Origin: Alloscardovia criceti DSM 17774
Lineage (GTDB): Bacteria > Actinomycetota > Actinomycetes > Actinomycetales > Bifidobacteriaceae
NCBI RefSeq assembly: GCF_000376885.1
Contig: NZ_AQXR01000011.1
Coordinates: 1 to 64,000 of the forward strand
Direction of reading: 5' to 3'
DNA: 64,000 nucleotides
The position numbers and the translations under genes are program-made. A model generated the notes under the pieces. That model had not been told where the DNA came from, ran no database searches, and was given only the letters and a program-made list of their open reading frames with translations. Position 1 is the stretch's first letter. Each line of letters starts with the position of its first letter. Positions 8,380-17,579 of the stretch are shown here, in pieces.

Positions 8380-9252
8380 ATGTCAGCACTGATGCGTCAT
8401 ATCGGACCATACACCACCACTGCAATAGGTCTCGGAGCCATGGGCTTATCCATTGAAAAAAGGCCAGAGCGCAAGGATGCTATCCAAGTTATCCACGATG
8501 CTCTGGACGCCGGGTGCCGCCATATCGACACCGCATGGGCGTATTACATGTCTGGTGGAGAAACGGAGCATAACGAAAAGCTCATTCGCGAAGCCTTGGA
8601 CACATGGAAGAGGCCTCGTGAGGAAGTGTTTGTGGCTACCAAGGCTGGTCATTTCCGCAATTTCACGGATGGTGTGCCTACCTGGGATGTGAACGGTGCG
8701 CCTGAGGCTTTGATTGAGTACGGAAAGCAGTCCGCAGTAGCTTTGGGCGTCGATGCCATCGATTTGCTGTACTTCCATCGCCCAGATCCTAAGGTGGAGT
8801 ATCGTGCTTCAATCGAAGGTATGAAGGCGTTGCTGGATCAAGGTGTAGCCAAGAAAATTGGTATTTCCAATGCCAGTGTGGAGCAGATTGATATTGCACG
8901 TGAAATTTTGGGTGAAGATCTCATTGCCGTACAAAATCAGTTGTCACCAATCTATAAGGACAGCTTGGATACGGTAGAATACACCGCAAAATTAGGTCTC
9001 GCTTTCGTATCGTGGAGTCCCTTGGGCGGGTTTAGAAAGCCAAAGGATGAAAGCAAATATGATGTGTTCAAGGAAGTCGCTCAGGAGCATGGCGTGAGTT
9101 ACCAGCAGATTGTGCTGGCGTGGGAGCTTCAGATGGGCGAGCACATGTTTGTGCTTCCGGGCGCTCATCGCAGTGCGACTATTCTCGACTCACTGCAGGC
9201 AGACCGCATCACTTTAAGCGATGAAGAAGTAGCAAAGCTGAACCGCGGATAG
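8380..9252 (+). CDS. Aldo/keto reductase
   Basis: The 290-residue protein is a TIM-barrel NADPH-dependent oxidoreductase of the aldo/keto reductase family. The catalytic tetrad is readable: D50 and Y55 in HIDTAWAYY, K88 in VATKAGHF, and H133 in YFHRPDP. The family pattern GETEHNEKLIREAL follows the first motif. The late segment VLPGAHRSATILDS corresponds to the nucleotide-binding stretch. The substrate cannot be inferred. ATG 8380 follows GAAGGAGCGAAA. It is transcribed after the pnp terminator, alone, with no obvious pathway partner. Confidence 0.9.
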   Translation: MSALMRHIGPYTTTAIGLGAMGLSIEKRPERKDAIQVIHDALDAGCRHIDTAWAYYMSGGETEHNEKLIREALDTWKRPREEVFVATKAGHFRNFTDGVPTWDVNGAPEALIEYGKQSAVALGVDAIDLLYFHRPDPKVEYRASIEGMKALLDQGVAKKIGISNASVEQIDIAREILGEDLIAVQNQLSPIYKDSLDTVEYTAKLGLAFVSWSPLGGFRKPKDESKYDVFKEVAQEHGVSYQQIVLAWELQMGEHMFVLPGAHRSATILDSLQADRITLSDEEVAKLNRG

Positions 9253-9308
9253 TGCAATCGCCGGGGTAAACACAGGCTCGCAGGCTCGCAAGAAGGTCTC
9301 TGAATTGT

Positions 9309-9314
9309 TACAAT
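9309..9314 (+). promoter_or_regulatory. -10 element placed for a leaderless pgeF-like mRNA
   Basis: TGT-TACAAT is an extended -10 ending seven bases before ATG 9322. The upstream ATG 9313 overlaps the -10 itself, so it cannot be the start of a transcript made from this promoter. No Shine-Dalgarno site precedes 9322. Confidence 0.5.
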
Positions 9315-9321
9315 GCCTGAT

Positions 9322-10305
9322 ATGACAAACGATCACGCATATGAGGACCGTGCACGTGAGGACTACACTCAAGCAGCAGAAACAGGTGAGATGATGGAAT
9401 CATCGATGTGCGATGAGGAAAAAATTCCAGCCGTTATCCCTATCGACATCGCCGAAGGATACCGCGTGTGGTACTCCACGCGTTTAGGTGGGTATTCTTC
9501 TGCCGAGTACGGCTATGCCAATATGAGTGCCCGGCAAAATGATGATGCCTATGCGGTAGTGCGCAATAGACAGGCGTTGCAAGATGTCATTGGTGCGCTT
9601 GTGCGCACCGTGCATCAGGTGCATTCCGGGGAGGTCGTTTTTGCGGACGAAGTAGACAATGATGCTGAGTTGGATACTTTAGAAGCCGATGGCATTGTCA
9701 CCGCGCGCGGCGATATGGTGGGCGTTTTTGGAGCGGACTGTCTGCCGGTGCTACTTGTGGATCCAGTGCATCACATCAGTGCGGCCGCGCATTGCGGACG
9801 CAAGGGCCTGATGAATGACATCATTGGCCAAACCGTGGCAGCCATGGAATTCAAAGGCGCCAAGCGAAACGACATCCTAGCGACCTTAGGCCCGTGTATT
9901 TGCGGTCAATGCTATGAAGTCGGCAACGAAATCGCTATGGAATTCGAAGCACGTTTTCCTGCCACGGCCACGATTACGCGTTTTGGCGGAGCAGGCATTG
10001 ACTTAGAAAAAGCGGCGCTAATAGCCTTGCACGAAGCAGGTATCCGTCCAGAGCATCTGGTGGATTCCCTACCGCGCATCGCTGCAGCCACGGAGTACTT
10101 GGCTCCTGATGACGAGCTGCGTGCATTGTGCGAAAACGATGGCGAAGGCGAGAGTTTCGATGAGCGTTTTGCAGCGATGACAAATGCTTTGTGCACGCTG
10201 GAAAATCCATTGTGGCATTCGCATAGGCGTGCAGTGCTTGCTGGAAAGAAGGTTTCGGGCAGGCACTTGGCAAGCATTGGGGCATTTGACGGTCCGAAGT
10301 ATTAA
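9322..10305 (+). CDS. pgeF: PgeF/YfiH family peptidoglycan-editing or multicopper-type oxidoreductase
   Basis: The 327-residue protein has the DUF152 (Cu-oxidase_4) signatures. VHQVHSGEVV and GADCLPVLLVD supply a His and a Cys, AAAHCGRKGL the second metal His, and LGPCICGQCYEVG follows. Known members remove wrongly added L-Ser from UDP-MurNAc (PgeF in E. coli) or act on purine nucleosides or phenolics, so the substrate here is uncertain. The usual AHAGWRG is AHCGRKG. The first 40 residues are acidic and non-conserved. Start 9322 was chosen over 9313 because of the -10 placement. pcp follows 58 bases downstream on the same strand. Confidence 0.82.
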   Translation: MTNDHAYEDRAREDYTQAAETGEMMESSMCDEEKIPAVIPIDIAEGYRVWYSTRLGGYSSAEYGYANMSARQNDDAYAVVRNRQALQDVIGALVRTVHQVHSGEVVFADEVDNDAELDTLEADGIVTARGDMVGVFGADCLPVLLVDPVHHISAAAHCGRKGLMNDIIGQTVAAMEFKGAKRNDILATLGPCICGQCYEVGNEIAMEFEARFPATATITRFGGAGIDLEKAALIALHEAGIRPEHLVDSLPRIAAATEYLAPDDELRALCENDGEGESFDERFAAMTNALCTLENPLWHSHRRAVLAGKKVSGRHLASIGAFDGPKY

Positions 10306-10363
10306 TCCTGAGCACGTTTGAGGGTACACAGCGGGCAGACACATGTATAAGGAGGAGGACACT

Positions 10364-11011
10364 ATGGAAAACTACCGCGTCGTAGTGTGTGGCTTTGAAA
10401 AGTACGAAGGCGTAGAGCAAAATCCTTCACGTCTGGTGGCAGAAACTCTTGCTGACGAGGGCATAAGCCTCGATAATGCAACGGTTTCTATCACCTGTGT
10501 GCTCCTGCCGTTGAGCTTTGCGCACGCGTGGCCCACGCTGAAAGCTGCATTGGATCAGGTCAAGCCGCATATGGTGCTCGCCAGCGGCCTTAAAACACAT
10601 GCCCGCACCATCGCACTCGAGAGATGCGCTACAAATATCATCGATGCCTCGCGCCCAGATGCCGATAATGTACAGCCGAAGGATACACGCATTTTGGAAT
10701 CCGGTCCTGCAGCATACTGGACAGGCCTGCCCCTGCGTGCTGTGAGTGAGCAATTTGCGGCTCATGATATACCTGTGACCTTCAGCTCGGATGCGGGAAC
10801 TTTTGTCTGCAATTCTCTCTTCTATGAATTGCTGGATTGGTCCTCACATCAAGAAAACGCCTACGCGGGTTTTGTCTCCTTCCCACATGTGGAGAAGCAG
10901 GTCGGATACACGCAAGGCATGAAATTATATGTGATGGTCAATGCTGCGCGCGATATTATTACCACCACGCTGAATTTTCGGAAAAACAATATGACACAGC
11001 AGGATGAGTAA
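10364..11011 (+). CDS. pcp: Pyroglutamyl-peptidase I
   Basis: This cysteine peptidase removes N-terminal pyroglutamate from peptides in the cytoplasm. In the 215-residue product the catalytic triad is visible: Glu87 in LERCATNI, Cys149 in DAGTFVCNSLFYELL, and His175 in GFVSFPHVEKQ. The N-terminal strand VVVCGFEKYEGVEQNPS corresponds to the conserved VTGFEPFGG...NPS. ATG 10364 is seven bases after ATAAGGAGGAGG; the in-frame ATG 10343 overlaps that site and is rejected. Together with pepC nearby it points to active peptide scavenging. Confidence 0.93.
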   Translation: MENYRVVVCGFEKYEGVEQNPSRLVAETLADEGISLDNATVSITCVLLPLSFAHAWPTLKAALDQVKPHMVLASGLKTHARTIALERCATNIIDASRPDADNVQPKDTRILESGPAAYWTGLPLRAVSEQFAAHDIPVTFSSDAGTFVCNSLFYELLDWSSHQENAYAGFVSFPHVEKQVGYTQGMKLYVMVNAARDIITTTLNFRKNNMTQQDE

Positions 11012-11144
11012 GCTATTCGACTTCACCCTGCATATGTAGAATCCTGTAATTAATATGCGAAAAACACGACGATTTCTCGCGCTTTGAGAAGTATTCGTGA
11101 TAGCGTTTTGTATCGGTTGAGTTCATCTATTTAGTGGGGTAGCA

Positions 11145-12596
11145 ATGGCTGACAATTTCCCAATTGTGCTTCGTGGTTATGATAAAGAAAGAGTAGACGA
11201 CGCCTTTCTGCGTGCTCAGGAAAATACAGCACGTCTTCGTGAACAAATTAAGATTTATGATGCTCGCATCCTCGAGCTAGACGCCCAGCTGCAGGAAGAA
11301 AAAGAAAAGAACAGCGGACAGCAGCAAAATTCGTTTACGGCCTTAGGCGCGAACGCCCAGCAGTTACTGGCCTCTGCCGAGCAAACAAGCCGTGAATTGC
11401 TGGCACGTGCAAAGCAGGATGCACAAACCGTGCACGATAATGCCAATAATGAGGCACACACCTTGCTCAATAATGCGAAGCTCGATGCAGATAATATGCG
11501 TGCCGACGCGCGCAAGGAAGCCGATGCGGCCATTGCTCAGGCGCACGAGCAGGCAGATAAGCTGCGTGCAACCGCACAAAACGAAAGCGCACAGCTCGTA
11601 GCTTCCGCAAAGCGCGAAAGTGAAGACCAGCGCCGTACCTTGGATTTGGAGCTGACCGCAAAGAGCGAAGAGCACAGCAAGCGTTTGAATGCTCAAATGT
11701 CCGAGCAGTCCGCACAGCTCGCGCAAATTCGCGCACAGGCAGCCGATGAAATCGCGCAGCAGCGCAAGCAGGCCGACGACGAAATCGCTACGAAGAAGAG
11801 CGAAGCAAACGATCAAATTCAAAAGGCTTTGGATACCGCAAATCAGAAGTTGGCTGATGTGCGCGAACAGGTGAGCAAGCTCTTGTCCGATGCTAAGCGT
11901 CAGGCGGATGAAATTACCGATGCAGCGCATGCCAAGGCTCGTCAGATTACGGATTCCGCAGATGTGGAGCGTGCCAAGACCCTCGCAAAGGTTGCACAGG
12001 AAGCAGAAAAGGTTCGTAAGGATATTTCTGCAAGCCAGGAAGACGCAAATGTGAAGGTAGCGGACATGCTTGCCGACTTGGCTCAGCGTCGTACAACTGT
12101 GGAGGAAGAGTCCACGCAGCTGCTCAACGATGCCAAGGACGTGCGCAAGAAGGCTGACGAATATGCCACCTCCAGCCGTGAAAAGGCTCAGGCAGAGGCT
12201 GAAAACATTATCGAAGAAGCCAAGCAGCGTGCAGAGCAGCTAGTCAACGACCGCCGCGATGCTGCGCAGGACGAAATCGAAGGCCTGCAAAACCGCATTG
12301 CAGCCCTTCAAGAGCGTGAGGCCTCCATTACCGCTCGCGTGGACGAATTGCGCTCCATCTTCTCGAATGCTTTCGGCGGATCACTGTTTGCAAATGACGA
12401 CCAGTCCAAGAATGCAGCTCCAGCAGAAGCACAGAACGCTGCTGCGCAGAGTGCTACGGATGACGCCGATAATGGAGATGCTGTGGCTCAGAATGCTTCA
12501 GTTGCGGGCGATAAGGCAGAAGCCTCTTCCGCAGGCGCCAGCGATAATGCTGAAGATCACGCCAATGCAGCCACACCAGCAGAGGCTCACGAATAA
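11145..12596 (+). CDS. divIVA: DivIVA-domain coiled-coil protein
   Basis: The 483-residue protein begins with the DivIVA lipid-binding head (FPIVLRGYDKERVDDAFL). Heptad-rich coiled coil made mostly of Ala, Gln, Asp and Lys follows to about residue 400. The last 80 residues are Ala/Glu/Asn-rich and probably disordered. Actinobacterial DivIVA proteins gather at negatively curved membrane and steer polar growth and septation. The protein is longer than Wag31-type DivIVA, so it may be a second, scaffold-type paralogue. ATG 11145 follows GTGGGGTAGCA. The 133-base upstream gap holds a small TTCTC...GAGAA hairpin and no gene. A terminator hairpin follows. Confidence 0.85.
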   Translation: MADNFPIVLRGYDKERVDDAFLRAQENTARLREQIKIYDARILELDAQLQEEKEKNSGQQQNSFTALGANAQQLLASAEQTSRELLARAKQDAQTVHDNANNEAHTLLNNAKLDADNMRADARKEADAAIAQAHEQADKLRATAQNESAQLVASAKRESEDQRRTLDLELTAKSEEHSKRLNAQMSEQSAQLAQIRAQAADEIAQQRKQADDEIATKKSEANDQIQKALDTANQKLADVREQVSKLLSDAKRQADEITDAAHAKARQITDSADVERAKTLAKVAQEAEKVRKDISASQEDANVKVADMLADLAQRRTTVEEESTQLLNDAKDVRKKADEYATSSREKAQAEAENIIEEAKQRAEQLVNDRRDAAQDEIEGLQNRIAALQEREASITARVDELRSIFSNAFGGSLFANDDQSKNAAPAEAQNAAAQSATDDADNGDAVAQNASVAGDKAEASSAGASDNAEDHANAATPAEAHE

Positions 12597-12656
12597 ACTC
12601 AGTCTCAAAAATTGTAAGAGAAGCACTTTCGCTTTCCACTAGAGTGCCGAATAAAA

Positions 12657-12695
12657 CGTTGAACCGTGCAGTGTTTAGGCTGCACGGTTTAATTG
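12657..12695 (+). terminator. Terminator-like hairpin after divIVA
   Basis: AACCGTGCA (12662-12670) pairs with TGCACGGTT (12681-12689), then TAATTGT. The stem is strong but the T run is weak. Confidence 0.65.
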
Positions 12696-12726
12696 TAAGA
12701 AACAATCTCAAACGAAAGGGTATACC

Positions 12727-14058
12727 ATGTCTTTCGAACCATTGAGTGCTCAAACATTGGAAGGTTTGCGCTCAAACTTCGATCAACGAGAAGCTAACCG
12801 TATTGCAATGAATGCAGTCACCGCTGCTGGAATCGATGGCGTGGCCAAGAATTTTGACCGCGCTCGCTATCTTCAGCGCCGTTTTAGCACCGTGATCGAC
12901 AATGGTGAGGCTACAAGTCAGAAGCGTTCTGGACGTTGCTGGCTCTTCAGCTCTTTAAACGTTGCACGTTTCGTGGCTAAGCGCGAAATGAATATGAAGG
13001 GAACGGATTTCGAGTTCAGCCAGTCCTATGCGATGTATTTCGATAAGCTCGAGCGTGCAAACTACTTTATGCAGGATATGCAGGCTTTGATTGCCGCAGG
13101 CGAAAAGTCTGATTCCCGTTTGGTGCAGTTCTTGCTCCACGATCTCATGGGTGATGGTGGACAGTGGACCATGGCTATGAATATTTACACGAAGTATGGC
13201 GCCGTGCCAAAGGACTTCTTCCCTGAAACTGCATCCAGCCAGAACACCGGTGAAATGAACACTCAGTTGCGTTCCGCATTGCGTCAGGCCGTTGCTCATA
13301 TGTATGCACACCCTGAGAATGCAGTAGACATTGCTCAGGAAGCAGTGGAGCAGGTTCACCGCATTTTGACCATTCATTTGGGCACCCCTCCAACCTCCTT
13401 CGATTGGGAATACTACGATAAGGACGGCGAATTCCACCGTGTGGGCACTATTACGCCTGTGGAATTCTGGCAGAAGTACGTCACTGCTGGTTTGGAAGAT
13501 TACGTCTGCTTGGTGGACGATCCGCGTACGGAGCATCCAAAGGGCAAGATGATTGGCATTGAGCATTTGGGCAACGTCGCCGGTGGCACACCAACGGCTT
13601 ATCTCAATGTGGACACCGCCTTTATGAAGAAGTGCGTCCGTACTATCCTCGAAGAACAAGGCATTCCAGTATGGTTTGGTGCAGACTGCCACCCAATGAT
13701 GGATCGCAAGGAAGGCGCGTGGGCAACGGACTTGTTCGAATACGGTCGCGTATACAATATCGACTTCGATTTGAACAAGGAAGATCGCGTACGCTTTGCG
13801 GACTCAGCTATGAATCACGCTATGGCATTTGCTGGCGTCGATGCAGAGGGTGAGACCACGAATCGTTGGCGTGTAGAAAACTCTTGGGGCACAGACATCG
13901 CAGACAAGGGCTTCTTCACCATGGATGATGCGTGGTTCGATGAATTCGTCTACGAAGTAGCCGTTCCAAAGTCCATGCTTCCTCAGGAGTACCAGGCGGC
14001 ATTGGAGGAAGAACCAATTATGCTGCCAGCATGGGATCCAATGGGAGCTCTTGCTTAA
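12727..14058 (+). CDS. pepC: Aminopeptidase C (bleomycin hydrolase family, C1 peptidase)
   Basis: The 443-residue cytosolic papain-like aminopeptidase has Cys71 in SQKRSGRCWLFSSLN. The catalytic His lies in MNHAMAF (about residue 364) and the Asn in WRVENSWG (about 384). PepC forms a hexameric barrel that trims N-terminal residues from peptides. Length and motif spacing match the family. A Shine-Dalgarno site AACGAAAGGG precedes ATG 12727. It stands alone between the divIVA terminator and the aromatic pathway genes. Confidence 0.97.
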   Translation: MSFEPLSAQTLEGLRSNFDQREANRIAMNAVTAAGIDGVAKNFDRARYLQRRFSTVIDNGEATSQKRSGRCWLFSSLNVARFVAKREMNMKGTDFEFSQSYAMYFDKLERANYFMQDMQALIAAGEKSDSRLVQFLLHDLMGDGGQWTMAMNIYTKYGAVPKDFFPETASSQNTGEMNTQLRSALRQAVAHMYAHPENAVDIAQEAVEQVHRILTIHLGTPPTSFDWEYYDKDGEFHRVGTITPVEFWQKYVTAGLEDYVCLVDDPRTEHPKGKMIGIEHLGNVAGGTPTAYLNVDTAFMKKCVRTILEEQGIPVWFGADCHPMMDRKEGAWATDLFEYGRVYNIDFDLNKEDRVRFADSAMNHAMAFAGVDAEGETTNRWRVENSWGTDIADKGFFTMDDAWFDEFVYEVAVPKSMLPQEYQAALEEEPIMLPAWDPMGALA

Positions 14059-14155
14059 GCTATAAACAACAGGGTTTTCGCACAAGCACACGCCATCTGT
14101 GCGGCATAAACACGTGCGGTGAGAGAAACCCGAAACTGAAATATTCAGGAGAATA

Positions 14156-15289
14156 ATGAGTCGTTTGCGTGGTCCTTTCGAAGATGCCAACAGCGTGCAT
14201 CTCGGACATGAGGCAGTGCTTCCGGAAACAGTGGACGTCAATATTCGTCAGCTGGATCCTATCCCTGCTCCTCGCGCTTTCATCAGCGAAATTCCTCTCG
14301 ATGCTCAGCTTGTACGCCGAGTACAAGAATCTCGCGCAGCCATTCGGGACATCCTTCATGGGCGTGACGATAGGCTAGTGGTGATTGTGGGACCATGCTC
14401 GATTCATGACCCTCAAGCAGCGCACGACTATGCACAGCGTTTGCACACAGTGGCCACAGAGCTGGACGACGATATTCTCGTAGTCATGCGCGTGTACTTT
14501 GAAAAGCCTCGCACGACCATCGGATGGAAGGGACTCATTAACGATCCCGACCTCGATGGTAGTTTTAATATCCGTAAGGGTATGTGGCTGGCGCGCAAGA
14601 TTTTGGTGGACACGGTGGAAATTGGGTTGCCTACGGCTACCGAATTTTTAGATCCGATTACACCGCAGTATATTTCGGATGCCATCAGTTGGGGCGCTAT
14701 CGGTGCGCGCAATACGGAAAGTCAGGTTCATCGTCAGCTGGCTTCCGGTTTATCTATGCCGGTGGGCTTTAAAAATTCAACGGATGGCAATGTGAAAGTT
14801 GCGGCGGATTCTTGCTTTACCGCAGCTCAAGAGCATCATTTCTTGTCCGTGAACGTGGATGGTGCGGTTATTTCTGCAGAAACGCTGGGTAACCCAGACT
14901 GTCACGTCATTTTGCGCGGTTCCATTCACGGGCCGAATTATGATGCCCAATCCGTGGCAGATGCGTTGCAATATTTACAAGAGTCTAATGCACCTGAGGC
15001 TGCATCTCGCGGAATCATCATCGATGCAGCGCACGGCAACAGCGGCAAAAACGAGGTACGCGAGGCCCAAGTCGTAGAAGACATCGCCGCGCGCATTGCC
15101 GCAGGTGAGCAAGGCATTTCGGGCGTGATGATGGAAAGCTTTATCGAAGCAGGCAATCAATCACCTGCACCGCTCAGCGAGCTCGTCTATGGCAAGTCCA
15201 TTACCGACCGCTGCATTTCTTGGGAACGCACCGATGAATTACTTCACACTTTAAGCGCTGCCGTTCGCCAACGCCGTGCGTTAAACTAA
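14156..15289 (+). CDS. aroG: 3-deoxy-7-phosphoheptulonate (DAHP) synthase, class I, copy 1
   Basis: DAHP synthase condenses phosphoenolpyruvate and erythrose 4-phosphate, the first step of the shikimate pathway. The 377-residue enzyme has the class I core: VGPCSIHDPQAAHDYA, YFEKPRTTIGWKGL, GAIGARNTESQVHR and DAAHGNSGKN, with metal and substrate ligands in these motifs. ATG 14156 follows TCAGGAGAATA. The 97-base upstream leader has complementary stretches (GGGTTT with AAACCC, and repeated GTGCG) and may be structured. It is followed five bases after its stop by a second, longer DAHP synthase. Confidence 0.96.
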   Translation: MSRLRGPFEDANSVHLGHEAVLPETVDVNIRQLDPIPAPRAFISEIPLDAQLVRRVQESRAAIRDILHGRDDRLVVIVGPCSIHDPQAAHDYAQRLHTVATELDDDILVVMRVYFEKPRTTIGWKGLINDPDLDGSFNIRKGMWLARKILVDTVEIGLPTATEFLDPITPQYISDAISWGAIGARNTESQVHRQLASGLSMPVGFKNSTDGNVKVAADSCFTAAQEHHFLSVNVDGAVISAETLGNPDCHVILRGSIHGPNYDAQSVADALQYLQESNAPEAASRGIIIDAAHGNSGKNEVREAQVVEDIAARIAAGEQGISGVMMESFIEAGNQSPAPLSELVYGKSITDRCISWERTDELLHTLSAAVRQRRALN

Positions 15290-15294
15290 AATGT

Positions 15295-16575
15295 ATGTCC
15301 GACATTGACTCATGGAGTAGCTCCATTTCCGATAATTCTTCTGCAGAAGCCTCTAGCGTTGAATTCAATAGCACTGAGGCCTTGGAGCGTCATGCTCAAG
15401 AGGCTGCACGCCACAGGGCTGCTTTGCACGCCCAACTGGCGCAATCAAGCGAGCAAAATCCTCTGGACAGCGTCAGTCGCTGGGAGGATGAGGTCGGACT
15501 GGCACGCATTCTGAATCGTCGTGTGCTGGAGCTTGATGCACTGCCATCACCAGCCACGGTTTTACATAATTTCCCTTTGAGCGATTTTGCCCGCCAGCTC
15601 GTGGTGGAGTCTCGCGAAGAAACACGCGCCGTTTTGGCAGGTGAGGATGACCGACTCTTGGTACTAGTGGGCCCTTGCTCCATCCACGATCCTCAGGCTG
15701 CCGTCGATTATGCGCAGCGTTTAAGCGTGGTGCGCAAGGAATTGGGCGAGGATTTGCTCATCATTATGCGTGTCTACTTCGAAAAGCCGCGGACCACCAT
15801 CGGGTGGAAGGGGTTGATTAACGACCCAGATTTGGATGGTACGCATAAGATCAATAAAGGTCTGCTATTGGCACGTCAAACCCTGCTCGATGTGCTGGAT
15901 GCGGGGGTAGCGGCGGCTACTGAATTTTTGGAACCTACCTCGCCGCAATATATTTCCGATGCCATTACGTGGGGTGCCATCGGTGCGCGCAATACGGAGA
16001 GCCAGGTCCATCGCCAGTTGGCGTCCGGTTTATCTATGCCGGTGGGCTTTAAAAATGCCACCGATGGTTCTGTTTCTGTGGCAGTAGACAGCGTTTTCAC
16101 CGCGGCTCAGCAGCACACCTTCTTCGGCATCGACCATCAAGGAAGAGCCGCAGCGGTGGAAACATTGGGCAATCCGGACTGCCATGTGGTGTTGCGCGGT
16201 TCCAGTACAGGCCCTAATTATGACGCTCAGTCCGTGGCTTCGGCTTTGAAGGTGGCTCGAGATAAGCTCGATCCGGCATCTATCGGTGCACAGGGTTTGA
16301 TTATCGATGCCTCGCATGGGAACTCCGGCAAGGATGAAATCGAGCAGGCGCGTGTGGTGCGCAATATTGCTCACCGCATCGCCGCCGGGGAGCAAGGCAT
16401 TTCTGGCATTATGATGGAAAGCTTTATCCAAGGCGGAAATCAGCCTGCGGCACCATTGAATCAACTGGAATACGGCAAATCGGTGACGGATAAATGCATC
16501 TCGTGGGAGGAAACAGAGCGTTTGCTACACGAATTGGCAGAAGCGGTTTCCCAGCGCCGGACTACTCGTCATTAG
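15295..16575 (+). CDS. aroF: DAHP synthase, class I, copy 2 with N-terminal extension
   Basis: This 426-residue paralogue shares the core motifs of the preceding gene (VGPCSIHDPQAAVDYA, FEKPRTTIGWKGLINDP, GARNTESQVHRQLASG, DASHGNSGKDE). It carries about 70 extra N-terminal residues rich in Ser, Glu and Ala. Tandem isoenzymes usually answer to different aromatic amino acids; which copy responds to which is not visible. ATG 15295 lies five bases after the first gene's stop and lacks a Shine-Dalgarno site. TAAACT (15282-15287) could serve as a -10 for a leaderless mRNA, or translation may be coupled. The symbols aroG and aroF for the two copies are labels only. Confidence 0.93.
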   Translation: MSDIDSWSSSISDNSSAEASSVEFNSTEALERHAQEAARHRAALHAQLAQSSEQNPLDSVSRWEDEVGLARILNRRVLELDALPSPATVLHNFPLSDFARQLVVESREETRAVLAGEDDRLLVLVGPCSIHDPQAAVDYAQRLSVVRKELGEDLLIIMRVYFEKPRTTIGWKGLINDPDLDGTHKINKGLLLARQTLLDVLDAGVAAATEFLEPTSPQYISDAITWGAIGARNTESQVHRQLASGLSMPVGFKNATDGSVSVAVDSVFTAAQQHTFFGIDHQGRAAAVETLGNPDCHVVLRGSSTGPNYDAQSVASALKVARDKLDPASIGAQGLIIDASHGNSGKDEIEQARVVRNIAHRIAAGEQGISGIMMESFIQGGNQPAAPLNQLEYGKSVTDKCISWEETERLLHELAEAVSQRRTTRH

Positions 16576-16618
16576 TAATGTGCTAAACTCGCTAATCTTC
16601 GAACGAAAAGGATAAAGC

Positions 16619-17305
16619 ATGACTACAACAATTGCCGTCATTGGTGCCATGGATGTGGAAGTGGACTTGGTAGCTAAGTCCTTGGAAGACGTGCGTGAGA
16701 ATTCCCAGGCTGGGTTCACGGTTTTCGATGGAAATCTACCGGGTGCGGATGTGCGTGTGGTTGCCACCGTTGCAGGCATGGGCACGGTGAACGCAGCTGC
16801 TACCACGCAGCATTTGATTGATGCTTACCAGCCAGATTACGTGCTGTTTTCTGGCATTGCAGGAAATTTGACGGATCATTTGCATATCAACGATGTGGTT
16901 TTGGGTAAAACATTGGTCTATTTGGATACGGATATGCGCATGATTTCGCAGTCCAGCCCCTTCTTGAATGCGTATCATTCGGATGACCAGCTGCTATCCG
17001 TTGCGGATGCTGTACTGGCTGATATGGGTATCGAGCATATCCAAGGAACCATCGCCACAGGAAATACCTTTGTCGAAGGCGAAGCTGCTGCAGAAGTCAA
17101 AAAACTTACACACGCCGATGCCGTCGAAATGGAAGGTGCTGCGGTGGCTCATGTGGCTATGCGTAACGAGGTGCCGGTGCTTATCATTCGTGCGCTGAGT
17201 GATAATGCGGATACGGAATACGAAACATTTAGAGAATTCGATGTCCGTGAATACGCGGATAACGCAGCTCGGATCGTACTCTCGATTATGCAAAAATTAG
17301 CTTAA
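16619..17305 (+). CDS. mtnN: 5'-methylthioadenosine/S-adenosylhomocysteine nucleosidase
   Basis: The enzyme hydrolyses MTA and SAH to adenine and a thio-ribose product, relieving SAH inhibition and feeding methionine or autoinducer-2 routes. The 228-residue protein carries IAVIGAMDVEVD at the start, SGIAGNLTDHLHINDVV in the ribose site, and VEMEGAAVAHVA with the catalytic-site Glu and Met. LIIRALSDNAD supplies the general-acid Asp. Length fits the family. AACGAAAAGGATAAAGC precedes ATG 16619. It is separated from the DAHP genes by 43 bases and stands before the rplJL promoter. Confidence 0.95.
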   Translation: MTTTIAVIGAMDVEVDLVAKSLEDVRENSQAGFTVFDGNLPGADVRVVATVAGMGTVNAAATTQHLIDAYQPDYVLFSGIAGNLTDHLHINDVVLGKTLVYLDTDMRMISQSSPFLNAYHSDDQLLSVADAVLADMGIEHIQGTIATGNTFVEGEAAAEVKKLTHADAVEMEGAAVAHVAMRNEVPVLIIRALSDNADTEYETFREFDVREYADNAARIVLSIMQKLA

Positions 17306-17372
17306 TATCCGGCGAAAGCGGGAGAAGTGAGGAGTACCACAGAAAGAATTCTTCATTTCGCCACGCTGAATG

Positions 17373-17401
17373 TAGACAAAATCCGTACCGTATTGTATAT
17401 T
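17373..17401 (+). promoter_or_regulatory. Sigma-70-type promoter of the rplJ-rplL operon
   Basis: TAGACA (17373-17378) and TATATT (17396-17401) are separated by exactly 17 bases. This is the best two-box promoter near the operon and lies about 180 bases upstream of rplJ, leaving a long leader. Confidence 0.75.
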
Positions 17402-17409
17402 ATTCATTT

Positions 17410-17531
17410 GTAAACCACAGACCGTTGGTTGGGATGTTCCCAGTAAAGCGTAAAAACGCCATCGCAGGTTGAGTCGAAAGCTTATTAGCTTTATTATGTT
17501 GTGCTCTGCTTGCGTGCAGGGCTTTTTTTTT
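17410..17531 (+). promoter_or_regulatory. rplJ leader with intrinsic terminator/attenuator
   Basis: The leader carries several short complementary stretches (GTTGGGATGTTCCCAG, AAAGCTTATTAGCTTT). It ends in GCTCTGC (17503-17509) pairing with GCAGGGC (17516-17522), followed by nine T. The terminator lies between the promoter and rplJ, the layout of an L10-leader attenuator in which L10(L12)4 binding decides readthrough. That mechanism is inferred from other bacteria. Confidence 0.6.
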
Positions 17532-17579
17532 ACTTACTGTGGACATGTCAACGAAGCGGTTCCATAGGAAGGAATGCCA

